From assembly GCF_030161395.1 (NCBI RefSeq), contig NZ_BSST01000001.1:2666001-2730000 (forward strand): 64,000 nt of DNA. Direction: 5' to 3'. The notes below the pieces were generated by a model. The model saw only the letters and a list, made by a program, of their open reading frames with translations. It searched no databases and had not been told where the DNA came from. Source of the stretch: Thalassotalea insulae (GTDB lineage: Bacteria > Pseudomonadota > Gammaproteobacteria > Enterobacterales > Alteromonadaceae). Position 1 is the first letter of the stretch; every line of letters starts with the position of its first letter. Shown here in pieces: positions 32,901-41,341 of the stretch. Made by a program: the position numbers and the translations under genes.

Positions 32901-34084
32901 AGTTTATTTTCGCACGCAAAAAACAATCCGTGTTTACTTTCGTATAGAGTAGTCGATGTACACTCCTCACCCGTTAAACTCCCCCACTGCTTAAATTGTC
33001 TGCTTTGTTGAGTAAGTTGACCAATCCCTTCTCTGGTTAATGTCCATATAGTTTGTTGTTGATCTATAAAAACACTATTGTCGTATGTTGGTAAACGATT
33101 GGATAGGTGGGTTTTTTCTATTTTGTTAATTGAAGGGTAATGAAAAAATATTTTATTAGTCGGATCAAATTTATATAACCCTCGCTCATAAAACCCCAAC
33201 CATAAACTTCCTTGCTCATCTTCAACGATAGAGGTAACCATGTTGTTTATTAAATTTTCTTTTAACTGAACATCGTGTGCAGCAAATCGAGTAAATTGTT
33301 GGGTTTGTGGCTCATACAAGTCTAAGCCGGCATAGGTACCAAGCCAAATACGATGTTTACTGTCTTCAAATACCGTAAACACCATAGTCGAGCTCACTGT
33401 CTGCTCATCATTGTTATCATGCTGATATTGATGCCAACGTTCGCCGTCATAGCGCATCGGCCCTGTGCCGTGGTAGCTTGCGGCCCATATGTCATTATGA
33501 CTAGTAACGTATAATGTTGTTATTAAATTCGCCTCACCAACAGGCACTGGAATGTCTTTTATCAGCGTAAAGCTTTTTTCATCGATAACTAAGATGCGAT
33601 CTTTAATTGCGATATACAAATCCCCACCGCTTACCTTAAGTCCACCAATAGGAGGAAAGTTTTCTAAATCCCGCCATGTTTGTGGCAAGTACTTAGACAA
33701 CGGCATAAAGTTTAAACGACTTAACTTAGTATCAAAAAACGCCAGACCTTTATTATGCGTAGCTATCCAAATTCGTCCATCCTCTCCTTCAACAATGAAC
33801 TCTAAATAAGGACTGGAAAACTGCTCCATGCCTGGAAAAAGTGTCATATTTTGACCGTCGAAACGATATAATCCCTCAGTGGTAGCAAGCCAAATAAAAC
33901 CTCTGGAGTCTTGAAGAATCGTACTTACTTTGCTTACGTCTATCCCAGCTAATTGTTTATAGTTGAGAAATGGAGAACCTAAATTAACCAGCTCGTCACC
34001 ATATACGTGTAGGCTGAAAAACAAAGAGAAAAGAAAAGCACAAATGCTAGAAATTAGGGTTTGAAAAGACAAAGGGGTTACCAC
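29942..34084 (-). CDS. Hybrid two-component system protein: beta-propeller sensor, kinase, receiver and AraC output
   Basis: A 1380-aa protein that fuses a complete signalling pathway. Signal peptide to about residue 28 (VYG/DE); periplasmic two-component-type beta-propeller repeats (about 35-700, e.g. DSRGFIWLATTEGLYRFDG); a Y_Y_Y domain (about 735-800); one transmembrane helix (about 808-830); HisKA with the phosphorylated His860 in ISHEFRIPLT; HATPase with NLLSNAFKFT, DNGCGIP and GSGIGLALV; a receiver with Asp1169 in ISDIMMPEMNG; and an AraC helix-turn-helix pair (about 1280-1378). This design is best known from Bacteroidota glycan loci (SusR-like) and occurs in some marine Gammaproteobacteria. 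Start codon GTG. Ligand unknown; the nearest target candidate is the PKD lipoprotein. Confidence 0.92.
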   Translation of the reverse strand: MVTPLSFQTLISSICAFLFSLFFSLHVYGDELVNLGSPFLNYKQLAGIDVSKVSTILQDSRGFIWLATTEGLYRFDGQNMTLFPGMEQFSSPYLEFIVEGEDGRIWIATHNKGLAFFDTKLSRLNFMPLSKYLPQTWRDLENFPPIGGLKVSGGDLYIAIKDRILVIDEKSFTLIKDIPVPVGEANLITTLYVTSHNDIWAASYHGTGPMRYDGERWHQYQHDNNDEQTVSSTMVFTVFEDSKHRIWLGTYAGLDLYEPQTQQFTRFAAHDVQLKENLINNMVTSIVEDEQGSLWLGFYERGLYKFDPTNKIFFHYPSINKIEKTHLSNRLPTYDNSVFIDQQQTIWTLTREGIGQLTQQSRQFKQWGSLTGEECTSTTLYESKHGLFFACENKLFLKQGKQFSLIKTFASKENSAKIVVTSVVDGNDDDVWFATSGDGIYKINLVNLEEKHYQFSSSLKNELAVNMIWYINYDRQSQLYALMGQHPSQEGGAILIYDETADAFNIMSTGFKTTYFVDADDNRLLIDRAYTTEKQNLLWFDTQNKTLEPLAINTGDVIAIIRWQNSVWASTEESGVIRIDLKSGAIKKIDTGLTTKVHGFYLYQNKLYVASKNNLYQMAASNKTGTQISCITCSLHLKTPELNHLQYGQLYESYSFLTTSGELYVFNKNSLIDVPIEKIIPSSVGRNLKITEFKAMGKRVSPNEENKHARLSESIERAKVVTIFPGTTLLSFKFSEPSAIEPQKIQYAYQLDGLSNDWIITDKGKGEAIFSLLPAGDYRLNIRSTNETGQWLSNDISIRLKVLAPWYQSIYAYVLYLVAAMLFLFSLSWLYYRKKLAEKDKVNTLALTAAKERVFANISHEFRIPLTLILGPADVIKKQAKQEIVANNVELIERNAHRLLGMVDQLLQLAKLKEHHNEKATQQHVKTICHSTVSMLTPLATDKSIKLQVSICVEDNAWLMGPTGVLETILNNLLSNAFKFTHAGGKVVLEVKQHNQQLLLHIKDNGCGIPTEELDNIFERFTRVENSTANTPGSGIGLALVKELVNSVNGDITVESTLGEGTKFMLKLPILVQPHEASLSHRENESIVPVTRQSPSLCDYTSTYLEPDNVDDFNINNDKLLILLVDDNPDIRKFLKDSLLDEYHIVEAKDGKQGLERALKYSPDLIISDIMMPEMNGFELLSQIRENMAICHIPIILLTAKGDDESKLKGLSDLADDYITKPFNPEQLHVRIKSLLGLREIIRKKLDKQFSASKGKNSKATNEGSKKVGPSLTEKDHQFIEKLQSLYQQLHTDSTLNLSMVADKLTMSERQLQRKLKVLLGATFSESLRDHRLTQAKHLLMQGEQVAVIADKVGFNSSSYFVRCFKAKYEVTPNEFRKTN

Positions 34085-34196
34085 AAAGACACAGCTTCAC
34101 TTTAAAGATCAAAGAGGGTACCCATATAATTTAGTTAAGTAAAATATTTTACAGTAAATTCTGTAACAAATAATTTATAGAATATTAACATTGTAT

Positions 34197-34847
34197 TTAT
34201 TTTTCATTAGTCATATTTTTAAATAGATTTGACTCATTGGCAGTCTCAACGTTTTTTAATTCTTGCGCCAGTTTTTCGACGTCGAAATTAGGCTTAAATC
34301 GTCCGTATAAACGACCATCAGGTGCAATGATCGAAAAATACACTGAGTGCGATACGGTATAGCTACCAGCAAGTTCACTTGCACTAAAGCGTATACCAAT
34401 GCTTTGGGTAAGGCTCTCAAGGGCAACCAAACTACCAGTAACGCCGATAAAGTCAGGATGAAAATAACTGACATACTGGGTGATGTTTGCAAGCGTATCG
34501 CGCTGTGGGTCAACGGAAACAAAAACATAGTTAAGGTTTTGCAGTATTTGCTCTTGTTCTAGCTTTTTAGCCAGCAAGGATAGTTCAAACAAGCTAGTGG
34601 GACAAACATCAGGGCAACTGATATAACCAAACACTATAATGGTCCAGTGGTCTTTTAAATGGGTATTTGAAAACCTACCTGTGGCACTGATAAGAGTGAA
34701 GTCATTAACTGATTTTGGCTGTTGCAGCCATTCTATAGAATCTTGAGTTGATGCCACAGGCTTTACCGATAAACGGTTAAAAACAATAGTTAAACTCAGT
34801 ACTAATGTTAAACTCAACCCTATCTTTACTAACGGCTTATTAAGCAT
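34197..34847 (-). CDS. SCO1/SenC family protein
   Basis: A 216-aa membrane-anchored thioredoxin-fold protein. The N-terminal helix (about 4-22 of this form) acts as anchor. The CxxxC site is ISCPDVCP (Cys78, Cys82) and the third copper ligand is His167 in TVSHSVYF. SCO proteins deliver copper to CuA of cytochrome oxidase or act as thiol reductases. No oxidase genes are adjacent. The frame opens at 34871, but the ATG at 34847 has AGGA 8 bases upstream and is chosen; it overlaps the stop of the upstream membrane gene by 8 bp, a sign of translational coupling. Last gene of a leftward operon. Confidence 0.88.
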   Translation of the reverse strand: MLNKPLVKIGLSLTLVLSLTIVFNRLSVKPVASTQDSIEWLQQPKSVNDFTLISATGRFSNTHLKDHWTIIVFGYISCPDVCPTSLFELSLLAKKLEQEQILQNLNYVFVSVDPQRDTLANITQYVSYFHPDFIGVTGSLVALESLTQSIGIRFSASELAGSYTVSHSVYFSIIAPDGRLYGRFKPNFDVEKLAQELKNVETANESNLFKNMTNEK

Positions 34848-35241
34848 TAATTTTTCCTGGCTTACTGACATAAACTAGCCATGTTGCCAATACTGCAGGT
34901 AGGGTGACCCCGGGAAAGTCCTGAAGAAAAAATTCGGGACCACATATGCCGACAGCAATTTCCCATAAGTGAAATGTGGCATGAGTCACCAGCCATATAG
35001 TGGGTACCAGCCAAATGGTGAACCTGTTGTTTGGGTAAAATGCGCCGTAAAGAAATGCGATGCCAATGAGCAAATAGATGAAGCCAATATCACGTAAAAA
35101 GTGTTGATTGAACGGCCCTCTATCAGGTACTCCGGGGACCATCCAATACCAAGTTTCTGGATCAATTATCATCAAGGTAGCGTTCATCAGTGATGATATT
35201 GCGAGTAAAAGCGCAACTAGCATGACTAATCGACTATTCAT
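34840..35241 (-). CDS. Small four-helix membrane protein, unknown
   Basis: A 133-aa protein with four predicted transmembrane helices (about 4-24, 47-66, 73-93, 108-126). A conserved-looking extracytoplasmic loop (DPETWYWMVPGVPDRGPFNQHFLRDIGF) lies after helix 1. I do not recognise a named family with certainty. It overlaps the SCO gene and lies 5 bp after the AhpD-like gene, so it is part of the same operon and may act with the SCO protein in the membrane. Confidence 0.75.
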   Translation of the reverse strand: MNSRLVMLVALLLAISSLMNATLMIIDPETWYWMVPGVPDRGPFNQHFLRDIGFIYLLIGIAFLYGAFYPNNRFTIWLVPTIWLVTHATFHLWEIAVGICGPEFFLQDFPGVTLPAVLATWLVYVSKPGKINA

Positions 35242-35246
35242 TTCGG

Positions 35247-35804
35247 TTAACCTTGTACGCTTGCAGATGCTTGAGTCACTGCAAAGGGGGAATCTTCTAC
35301 TTGAAGTTTACTGCATGCCTTCCCATAGCCCATAGCGTATTTGAACGCAGGGTAAACGCGATAAGAACTAATGGCAAAACCTAAGGTGATCAATCCTTTT
35401 TCACCCCATAATGCGATGATTTCATGACGTAAATCATCTGCTTCGGGATTGTGGGCTAACACGTATTCAGTAAACTGAACGACCAAAGCGACATCTTCTG
35501 GTAGCTTAACTAAATTGTTATCAATGATGGCTGAAACGATTTCTGGGGCAACCTTCGCTTCTAATGCCATATTTACTGCCAGTTGCGCACATGGACCACA
35601 ATCTTCAGACAAAATTGCTCTGATCCGTGCGGCATAAAGCGGGGCGGTCGGGACACTTGATGAGTGTGATGCCATGGTTTGAAATCCCATAAACTTTAAG
35701 AATGCACCTAAGTCATTGCGTAAAATGTCTTGTTGATAACTTACGTCGTAGTTATATCGCTCTTTCATTGAGTTGAGCATATTGTTAAATAAATACTTAA
35801 TCAT
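35247..35804 (-). CDS. AhpD-like (carboxymuconolactone decarboxylase family) protein
   Basis: A 185-aa all-helical protein with CGPC at 69-72 in LSEDCGPCAQLAVNMALEA, the redox CxxC typical of AhpD-like proteins. AhpD reduces peroxiredoxin in mycobacteria; other family members are decarboxylases or unknown. The Cys pair suggests thiol redox activity here. AAGGA lies 7 bases before the ATG. It follows the MFS gene by 61 bp and precedes the membrane protein and SCO genes. Confidence 0.78.
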   Translation of the reverse strand: MIKYLFNNMLNSMKERYNYDVSYQQDILRNDLGAFLKFMGFQTMASHSSSVPTAPLYAARIRAILSEDCGPCAQLAVNMALEAKVAPEIVSAIIDNNLVKLPEDVALVVQFTEYVLAHNPEADDLRHEIIALWGEKGLITLGFAISSYRVYPAFKYAMGYGKACSKLQVEDSPFAVTQASASVQG

Positions 35805-35865
35805 GGTTTATCCTTTGTTTGCTCTGTTATTCCTGTTGTTACAAGGTGATATCAAATCGTGTGCT

Positions 35866-37041
35866 TTACGCTTGATTGGCGTTTGCAAACGTTACATCTG
35901 GTGTTTGCTGTTGTGTGGGACGAATGGAAAAAATAGCGCTAACAATGAAAATTGCGCTACAGCTGTATAACATTGAGGTGAAATCACCGTCGCCAATTAA
36001 ACCAGATGCCATCATAGGGCCAGAGGCTGCGCCAAATAGAGAGACTAACGCCGCAATGCTCGACAATTTGCCACTAGGGTCCATCTCTGCTGTAGTCGCT
36101 AATAAATAAGCATTTACCGCAGGCCATGCAAAAAAGATCAGAGACATGGCAATGACGTAATAGCCGATGGACATCGGCTTAAGGCTAAGCAAAAATGCGG
36201 CGATAATTGAAAAAACAATGCCTGAAATGATGCAGAATAATCGTCCTAAACGCTTACCGATTAATACAGGTAGTAATGCGCCAATTAAGCCTAATAGACT
36301 TGTTATCGCAATAGCGTTGTTAACATTTTGCTCAGCTATGCCTGCATTTAAACCAATCAGCCCAACGTAAGTCCAAATAGCATTTGCCGCACACAAATAA
36401 AGCATTAACGCACTCATCAATAATGCAGCGCCTGTTTTATTTATAATGCGACCTTTTATTTCAGTTGGAGCATCTGCTTTTAATGACTGGTCAGGTAAAG
36501 TAAATAGTATGCAAACACTAACTAAACTAAGCACCCCCATGACATAAAATACGGCATATGGGTCAAGTATTGCTTCAAGTGAAGGTAATATGGCCAGCAC
36601 AACAAAACAGATACCAAATTGAGTAAAGAGTAGGGCACCAAAAGCACGATCTGGGCTGGCAAGGCGAGCCAGTATTGAAAACGAAATACCCATACAGAAA
36701 CCACCAATAAAGCCTGCGATAAATCGCCAAACTAACATAATAATGTAGTCACTAATCCAAGATGTGCTTAAGTCGAATGTAGCAAGTAATACTAAAAATA
36801 GTGCTAAGACACATTTCCAGTTAACTTTACCTATCAAAAAAACTGCGGCGATGCTGCCGGATAAGGCGCCATAAATATTAAGTGCAACAATTTGTCCTGC
36901 TTCGGCTTCCGAAAAGCCAATGCTGCCAGCTAAGGCGTTAACCACGCCCGGTAAAAAGTTAATGTACGATGTACCCACCATAGCGATAAAGGCAAAGAAA
37001 AAATACATCAGGGTATTGGTTGGCGGAATAGCTTTGTCCAT
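35866..37041 (-). CDS. MFS transporter
   Basis: A 391-aa major facilitator with about 12 transmembrane helices. The first loop is weakly conserved; loop 2-3 is KVNWKC and helix 4-5 has WRFIAGFIGGFCMGISFSIL. Substrate unknown. It is the first gene of a leftward operon with AhpD-like, membrane and SCO genes, and is divergent from a LysR regulator 154 bp away, which probably controls it. Could be an exporter or importer; the sequence does not say. Confidence 0.88.
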   Translation of the reverse strand: MDKAIPPTNTLMYFFFAFIAMVGTSYINFLPGVVNALAGSIGFSEAEAGQIVALNIYGALSGSIAAVFLIGKVNWKCVLALFLVLLATFDLSTSWISDYIIMLVWRFIAGFIGGFCMGISFSILARLASPDRAFGALLFTQFGICFVVLAILPSLEAILDPYAVFYVMGVLSLVSVCILFTLPDQSLKADAPTEIKGRIINKTGAALLMSALMLYLCAANAIWTYVGLIGLNAGIAEQNVNNAIAITSLLGLIGALLPVLIGKRLGRLFCIISGIVFSIIAAFLLSLKPMSIGYYVIAMSLIFFAWPAVNAYLLATTAEMDPSGKLSSIAALVSLFGAASGPMMASGLIGDGDFTSMLYSCSAIFIVSAIFSIRPTQQQTPDVTFANANQA

Positions 37042-37195
37042 GTTTTCTCAAATTACAAAATATTCAACAATTAGCGCTATTGTAAATATTGAAAGTATCA
37101 AGAAAAATATCCTGAAATCCCTTTGTGTCATGAATACTATTCACGAATGTTTGCTGATATAGTAAAAAGCTTTTCGAGATAAACTTCGGCAGAAA

Positions 37196-38158
37196 ATGGA
37201 CAAGTTACGGTTATTAGAAATGTTTTTGGCGACCTGCGATGGTGGAAGTTTTGCGGCAGCGGCGAGATTATGCAATACCGATCCTTCTACGGTCAGTAAA
37301 GCCATTGCTCGATTAGAGTCGCAACTACAATTAACTTTATTTCAGCGCTCTACTCGTCAATTGTGTATTACACAAGCCGGTCAGCGATATGCAGATACTG
37401 TACGTAAGGCAATGCAGGATTTAAATCATTGTGAAGATGAATTAAAGCATCTCAATGACGCTCCCTCAGGGACGTTAAAAATTAATGCTGCTGTTTGTTA
37501 CGGACATTTGTATTTGCGTCCGGTGTTGAAAGCTTTTTGTCAGCAATATCCTGACATCCACATTACACTCGATATTAATGATTTTCATATTGATATCATA
37601 GAGCAAGAAATTGATGTAACGCTACGTACTGGTTATGTAAAAGATAGCCGTTTAGTTGCGCGCAGATTAAGCCCGATGGATTTTTTGGTGTGTGCATCCC
37701 CCGATTATTTGAAGAAAAATGGCACCCCGACTTGTGCATCTGAATTTAATCATCATCAATGGATTGGGTTTCGTATAAAAGAAACTCAACAGTTACAGCC
37801 AATATTTTTACCAGACAGATCAGGGAAATATCAAGCGTATGAATTGCAGCGTACCCATGTAACTGACGATGGGGAAAGTATGGCTAATATGTGTATTGAT
37901 GGGTTTGGTGTTGCTCAACTTCCACATTTTTTAGCGAAAAAAGGTTTAGAAAATGGTGGGTTGGTATCGTTATTTCCCTATTTTAGGCCACCTCAACATG
38001 AAAATGGGGTATTTGCGATTTATCCTAAACGAGAGTATTTACCTACTAAGGTAAGAGTATTTATCGATTTTTTAACGCAATGGCTAGCTGAGCACCAAGA
38101 AACGACTCACCACACGTGGGCGGAAAAGATCTCGGCATTAGTCACTTACAACGAATAA
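37196..38158 (+). CDS. LysR-family transcription regulator
   Basis: A 320-aa LysR regulator. The winged helix at about 1-60 (LLEMFLATCDGGSFAAAARL, PSTVSKAIARLESQL, LFQRSTRQL) is followed by a type 2 periplasmic-binding-fold effector domain (about 90-300). It resembles the CrgA/AaeR-type subgroup with a substrate domain of unknown ligand. It is divergent from the MFS / AhpD / SCO operon, the usual arrangement for LysR and target. The intergenic 154 bp holds no motif I could assign with confidence. Confidence 0.92.
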   Translation: MDKLRLLEMFLATCDGGSFAAAARLCNTDPSTVSKAIARLESQLQLTLFQRSTRQLCITQAGQRYADTVRKAMQDLNHCEDELKHLNDAPSGTLKINAAVCYGHLYLRPVLKAFCQQYPDIHITLDINDFHIDIIEQEIDVTLRTGYVKDSRLVARRLSPMDFLVCASPDYLKKNGTPTCASEFNHHQWIGFRIKETQQLQPIFLPDRSGKYQAYELQRTHVTDDGESMANMCIDGFGVAQLPHFLAKKGLENGGLVSLFPYFRPPQHENGVFAIYPKREYLPTKVRVFIDFLTQWLAEHQETTHHTWAEKISALVTYNE

Positions 38159-38288
38159 CAAAATACAAACAGTAAAAAGCCAATGCTATGCCGTTATCGA
38201 GAATAACCTTTTTTGCAATCTATGCCTTGTCTTTAAGCTGTTAAACTCTTGCTCAATGACTAACTATTTATGCCGTTTATTATTAAGG

Positions 38289-39011
38289 TTATTGTACCTT
38301 GTTTTTAATCCGGTCAAATTCGCCATTGGCTTTCATTTGTCGTAGTTGCTGTGCCAGTTCTTTTGCCAGGCGTTGATGCTTTTTATGAAGATAACTATAT
38401 AAATTTAACTGGGCGATGGCAGGTGATTGCTGCTGAATCGCCCCGTTAAATAGAAACTGATATTGATTTAAGATTTTTTGCCCTGTTTTCGCACTGGTAA
38501 TGGTTAAATCTGCGCGTTCATGAAACACCATTTGAAACGCCTGATTGCTACTCCCTACAGGGAATAAATTTGGCAGTACAGCTTTGTGTTGCTCAATAAA
38601 ATAGGTCCCCCTTTCATAAGCTATATTATAGGGGCTGAGGCTTTGCCAGCCGTTAACTTCAATCGGTTTACGGCTAAAAACGAATTGCTCTAAGCTAAAT
38701 AATACTTCCTCTACTTTGATCAGGTTTGGATACTTGCTGGTTAATGATTCAATGCGAAAAGCAATGCCATCGATATTATTATTATTTGCAAACATCAGGC
38801 TGCGCTTATTGGGTAAGTGCTTAAGGGTAAACTGGTAACCTAGTTGTTGAAAAGCATGCTGTAAAATAGCATGTGCTTGCTTAAATAATAAAGATTCTGG
38901 TGTGTTAGTGGTACCAAACTCTATGTTTGGTTTAGTTTTTGTTAATGCGCAGCTAATGCTCGGTGGACTGGTTAGTATGCCGATCAGTAGTATTGAGACA
39001 AGTACCCGCAT
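38289..39011 (-). CDS. Periplasmic substrate-binding-like protein (SBP_bac_3 type), orphan
   Basis: A 240-aa exported protein with signal peptide (cleavage near ISCA/L). The fold is like family 3 solute-binding proteins (GTTNTPESLLFKQAHAILQH, later ADLTITSAKTGQKILNQY), but no ABC permease or ATPase of amino-acid type is adjacent. Such orphan proteins may act as sensors or have other roles. The ATG at 39011 has AAGGAG 5 bases upstream, so it is preferred over the upstream ATG at 39026. It is divergent from the MacA-like gene; the 277-bp gap 39012-39288 holds the enhancer-like repeat and sigma54 promoter described below. Confidence 0.75.
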   Translation of the reverse strand: MRVLVSILLIGILTSPPSISCALTKTKPNIEFGTTNTPESLLFKQAHAILQHAFQQLGYQFTLKHLPNKRSLMFANNNNIDGIAFRIESLTSKYPNLIKVEEVLFSLEQFVFSRKPIEVNGWQSLSPYNIAYERGTYFIEQHKAVLPNLFPVGSSNQAFQMVFHERADLTITSAKTGQKILNQYQFLFNGAIQQQSPAIAQLNLYSYLHKKHQRLAKELAQQLRQMKANGEFDRIKNKVQ

Positions 39012-39110
39012 AGCGCTCCTTTTCACCCTGACATCTTATCAGTTTTGCTGGTCGCCCTGTATTTGTCAATTTCTGAGCCTTGCCAGCCAAACTTATGTGA
39101 ATGGCTACCA

Positions 39111-39132
39111 GTTGTCGCAAAAGTGCGACAAC
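39111..39132. promoter_or_regulatory. Enhancer-type inverted repeat GTTGTCGCA-N4-TGCGACAAC
   Basis: A perfect 9-bp inverted repeat with a 4-bp spacer, centred about 115 bp upstream of the sigma54-type promoter at 39236. This is the usual distance for an upstream activator sequence of an NtrC-type regulator such as the one encoded at 43884. Confidence 0.65.
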
Positions 39133-39235
39133 TAAATTTGATAACTGTTTCGATATTGACACAATGCGGTCGGTTGTTTTTTATATCATTATTTATAAAT
39201 CATTTAAAATCAATCTGTTATGGTTTTCTTTTCAT

Positions 39236-39250
39236 TGGCACAACTCTTGT
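39236..39250 (+). promoter_or_regulatory. Sigma54-type promoter TGGCAC-N5-TTGT
   Basis: TGGCAC at 39236-39241, 5-bp spacer, then TTGT at 39247-39250, against the consensus TGGCAC-N5-TTGC. Expected start of transcription about 39262, 27 bp before the ATG of the MacA-like gene. Only the C of the -12 element is missing. Confidence 0.7.
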
Positions 39251-39288
39251 TCTTATTTTGTTATCAATTGGCGAGTGAATAACAAATT

Positions 39289-40545
39289 ATGGATATAACA
39301 CGAGAGAAAATTACCAAACCCATCTGGAAAAAATACTGGTATTTATTACCGCTAGCGTTATTAGTGATCTCGTTATTTAAGTTAAAAGCCGTCTTTGGCA
39401 ATGCTTCTTATATGGTAGAGCAAACAGATGTGATTACGGCGCGAGTTGAACAAGGAAGCTTTAAAGTCAATGTGCGGGCCACCGGGGTGCTAAAACCGTT
39501 AAATATTCAATGGGTATCTTCGCAAGTTGCAGGAAAGGTTGAGCAGGTCCATGTAAAAGCCGGCGCTTATGTTGAACAAGGTCAGTTACTGGTGCAGTTG
39601 TCTAATCCTGAATTACATCGAGAGCTAGAAAAAGCGCGCTGGGAACTGGCAGCCAATAAGGCAGAAAGCAACGCTGCTTATGTTGCACTTGAATCGCAAC
39701 TGGTTGATTTGGAAAACTCAGTGATCGCGGCAAAATTTAATTATCAGTCTGCCAAATTAAAACTGGATGCGGAAACCGCTTTAATTGAGCAAGGTAATGC
39801 CACGGTTTCGGCACTGGATTATCAAAAAAGTCAGCTGGCGGTAGAGCAGCAGCAACAATATTGGCTGGCACAAAAACAGAAAGTGGACAAGATGAAAGCC
39901 AATATGGCAGCGACTAAATTGGCCCATCAGGCGCGACTTGGCTTGGTTGAAAATAATTATCAGCGGATGCAGGAACAAGTGGATGCTTTACAGGTAAAAG
40001 CCTCTACTTCTGGGGTGGTCCAACAAGTATCGTTAGAATTAGGTGAGCGGGCACAGGTGGGTGATAGTGTGGTGTTAGTGGCCGATCAACAAACCCTGTT
40101 TGCTGAATTACAAGTGCAGGAAGTGCGGATACGTGACATTCGTATCGGCCAGCAAGTAACGATAGATACTCGTACCAGTGAAATTCGCGGCGAAGTGTTA
40201 CGTATCGATCCCGCTGTAAAAGCTGGCATGGTGCAGGTTGATGTTAAGTTAACGGCAGAGTTACCGAGTGAGGTGAGACCTGAGTTAACGGTTGACGGCT
40301 TAATTGAGATCGCTAATATTGATGACGCGCTATATGTTAAACGCCCCATGTATGCCCCGCGTCATAGCCAAATCGGGTTATTTAAATTAAGTCAGGATAA
40401 GCAATTTGCCAGTAAAACCCAGGTCAATTTAGGGCAAAGTTCGGTGAATACCATTCAAATTGTTTCCGGTTTAGCGGTTGGTGATGAAGTCATTATTTCA
40501 GACACCACGGATTGGCAGGAACATCAGGAAATCATGATCAATTAA
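39289..40545 (+). CDS. Periplasmic adaptor of ABC efflux (HlyD/MacA-like)
   Basis: A 418-aa membrane-fusion protein. One transmembrane anchor lies at about 17-33 (YWYLLPLALLVISL), then a barrel-sandwich/lipoyl half (VEQVHVKAGAYVEQGQLLVQLSNPEL), a coiled-coil hairpin (about 110-215) and the second lipoyl half (VKASTSGVVQQVSLELGERAQVGD) with beta-barrel. It would link an inner-membrane ABC exporter with an outer-membrane channel. Next come an ATPase and an FtsX/MacB permease, then the regulator pair, all in the same direction. No TolC gene is nearby. A sigma54 promoter lies upstream. Confidence 0.88.
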   Translation: MDITREKITKPIWKKYWYLLPLALLVISLFKLKAVFGNASYMVEQTDVITARVEQGSFKVNVRATGVLKPLNIQWVSSQVAGKVEQVHVKAGAYVEQGQLLVQLSNPELHRELEKARWELAANKAESNAAYVALESQLVDLENSVIAAKFNYQSAKLKLDAETALIEQGNATVSALDYQKSQLAVEQQQQYWLAQKQKVDKMKANMAATKLAHQARLGLVENNYQRMQEQVDALQVKASTSGVVQQVSLELGERAQVGDSVVLVADQQTLFAELQVQEVRIRDIRIGQQVTIDTRTSEIRGEVLRIDPAVKAGMVQVDVKLTAELPSEVRPELTVDGLIEIANIDDALYVKRPMYAPRHSQIGLFKLSQDKQFASKTQVNLGQSSVNTIQIVSGLAVGDEVIISDTTDWQEHQEIMIN

Positions 40546-40602
40546 CAGTTAAATAAATTACACCAAATTCGCAGAAAATATGGCGCATAAGAGGAAAGAA
40601 TA

Positions 40603-41337
40603 ATGACGGAATTAATCAAGCTAGAAAACATTGCAAAAACGTTTTTAACGGAAGAAATTGAAACGCGGGCATTACACAATATCAACCTTATTATTAATAA
40701 AGGGGAGTATTTGTCCCTAAGCGGCCAGTCAGGTTGTGGTAAATCGACGTTATTATCGTTGCTTGGTCTGCTGGATGTGCCGTCAGCAGGCAGTTATATG
40801 TTGGCGGGTAAAGACGTATCTAGTTTAAGCCGGGATCAACGCGCTACTATTCGTAGTCAACAAATAGGTTTTGTTTTTCAATCATTTAATTTAATTTCTG
40901 ATTTAACTGTTGCGGAGAATGTCATGCTGCCACTTACTTATCATAAAGATAAGTCCAAGGCAGAAATGACAGATAAAGTGAATGAAGTGCTGGCGAAAGT
41001 GGAAATGGCACACCGTAAGAATCATTTTCCGTCACAGCTCTCAGGTGGACAACAGCAAAGAGTTGCCGTGGCGCGCGCCTTAGTCAATAACCCAGCAATT
41101 ATTTTGGCGGATGAGCCGACCGGTAATTTGGATTCAAAAAATGCTGAATCGGTATTGCAACTATTTGATCAGCTGCATCAGGACGGCGCGACCATATGTA
41201 TGGTGACTCATGACCCTGCCTCAGCAAAACGCGCTAGCCGTTCATTGGAAATGTTTGATGGTCAATTGGTTAAAGATGACATTAATCATGTGCGTCAATC
41301 TGGTCATCAAGCGACTGCAGAATTAGCTGTGGGGTAA
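40603..41337 (+). CDS. ABC transporter ATPase (MacB/LolD type)
   Basis: A 244-aa ATPase with Walker A GQSGCGKST, the Q-loop QSFNLI, the signature LSGGQQQRVAVARALV, and Walker B ILADEPTGNLD. LolD/MacB class (type VII, mechanotransmission) ATPases act on FtsX-like permeases and do not carry substrates through the membrane in the classical way. It lies 4 bp before the permease gene; GAGGAAAG lies before the ATG. C-terminal extension of about 20 residues is not conserved in the class. Confidence 0.93.
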   Translation: MTELIKLENIAKTFLTEEIETRALHNINLIINKGEYLSLSGQSGCGKSTLLSLLGLLDVPSAGSYMLAGKDVSSLSRDQRATIRSQQIGFVFQSFNLISDLTVAENVMLPLTYHKDKSKAEMTDKVNEVLAKVEMAHRKNHFPSQLSGGQQQRVAVARALVNNPAIILADEPTGNLDSKNAESVLQLFDQLHQDGATICMVTHDPASAKRASRSLEMFDGQLVKDDINHVRQSGHQATAELAVG

Positions 41338-41341
41338 TAAT

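Noticed and set aside
36920..37162. 80-codon forward open frame between the MFS and LysR genes
   Set aside because: Most of it is antisense to the N-terminus of the MFS gene, and it has no ribosome site.
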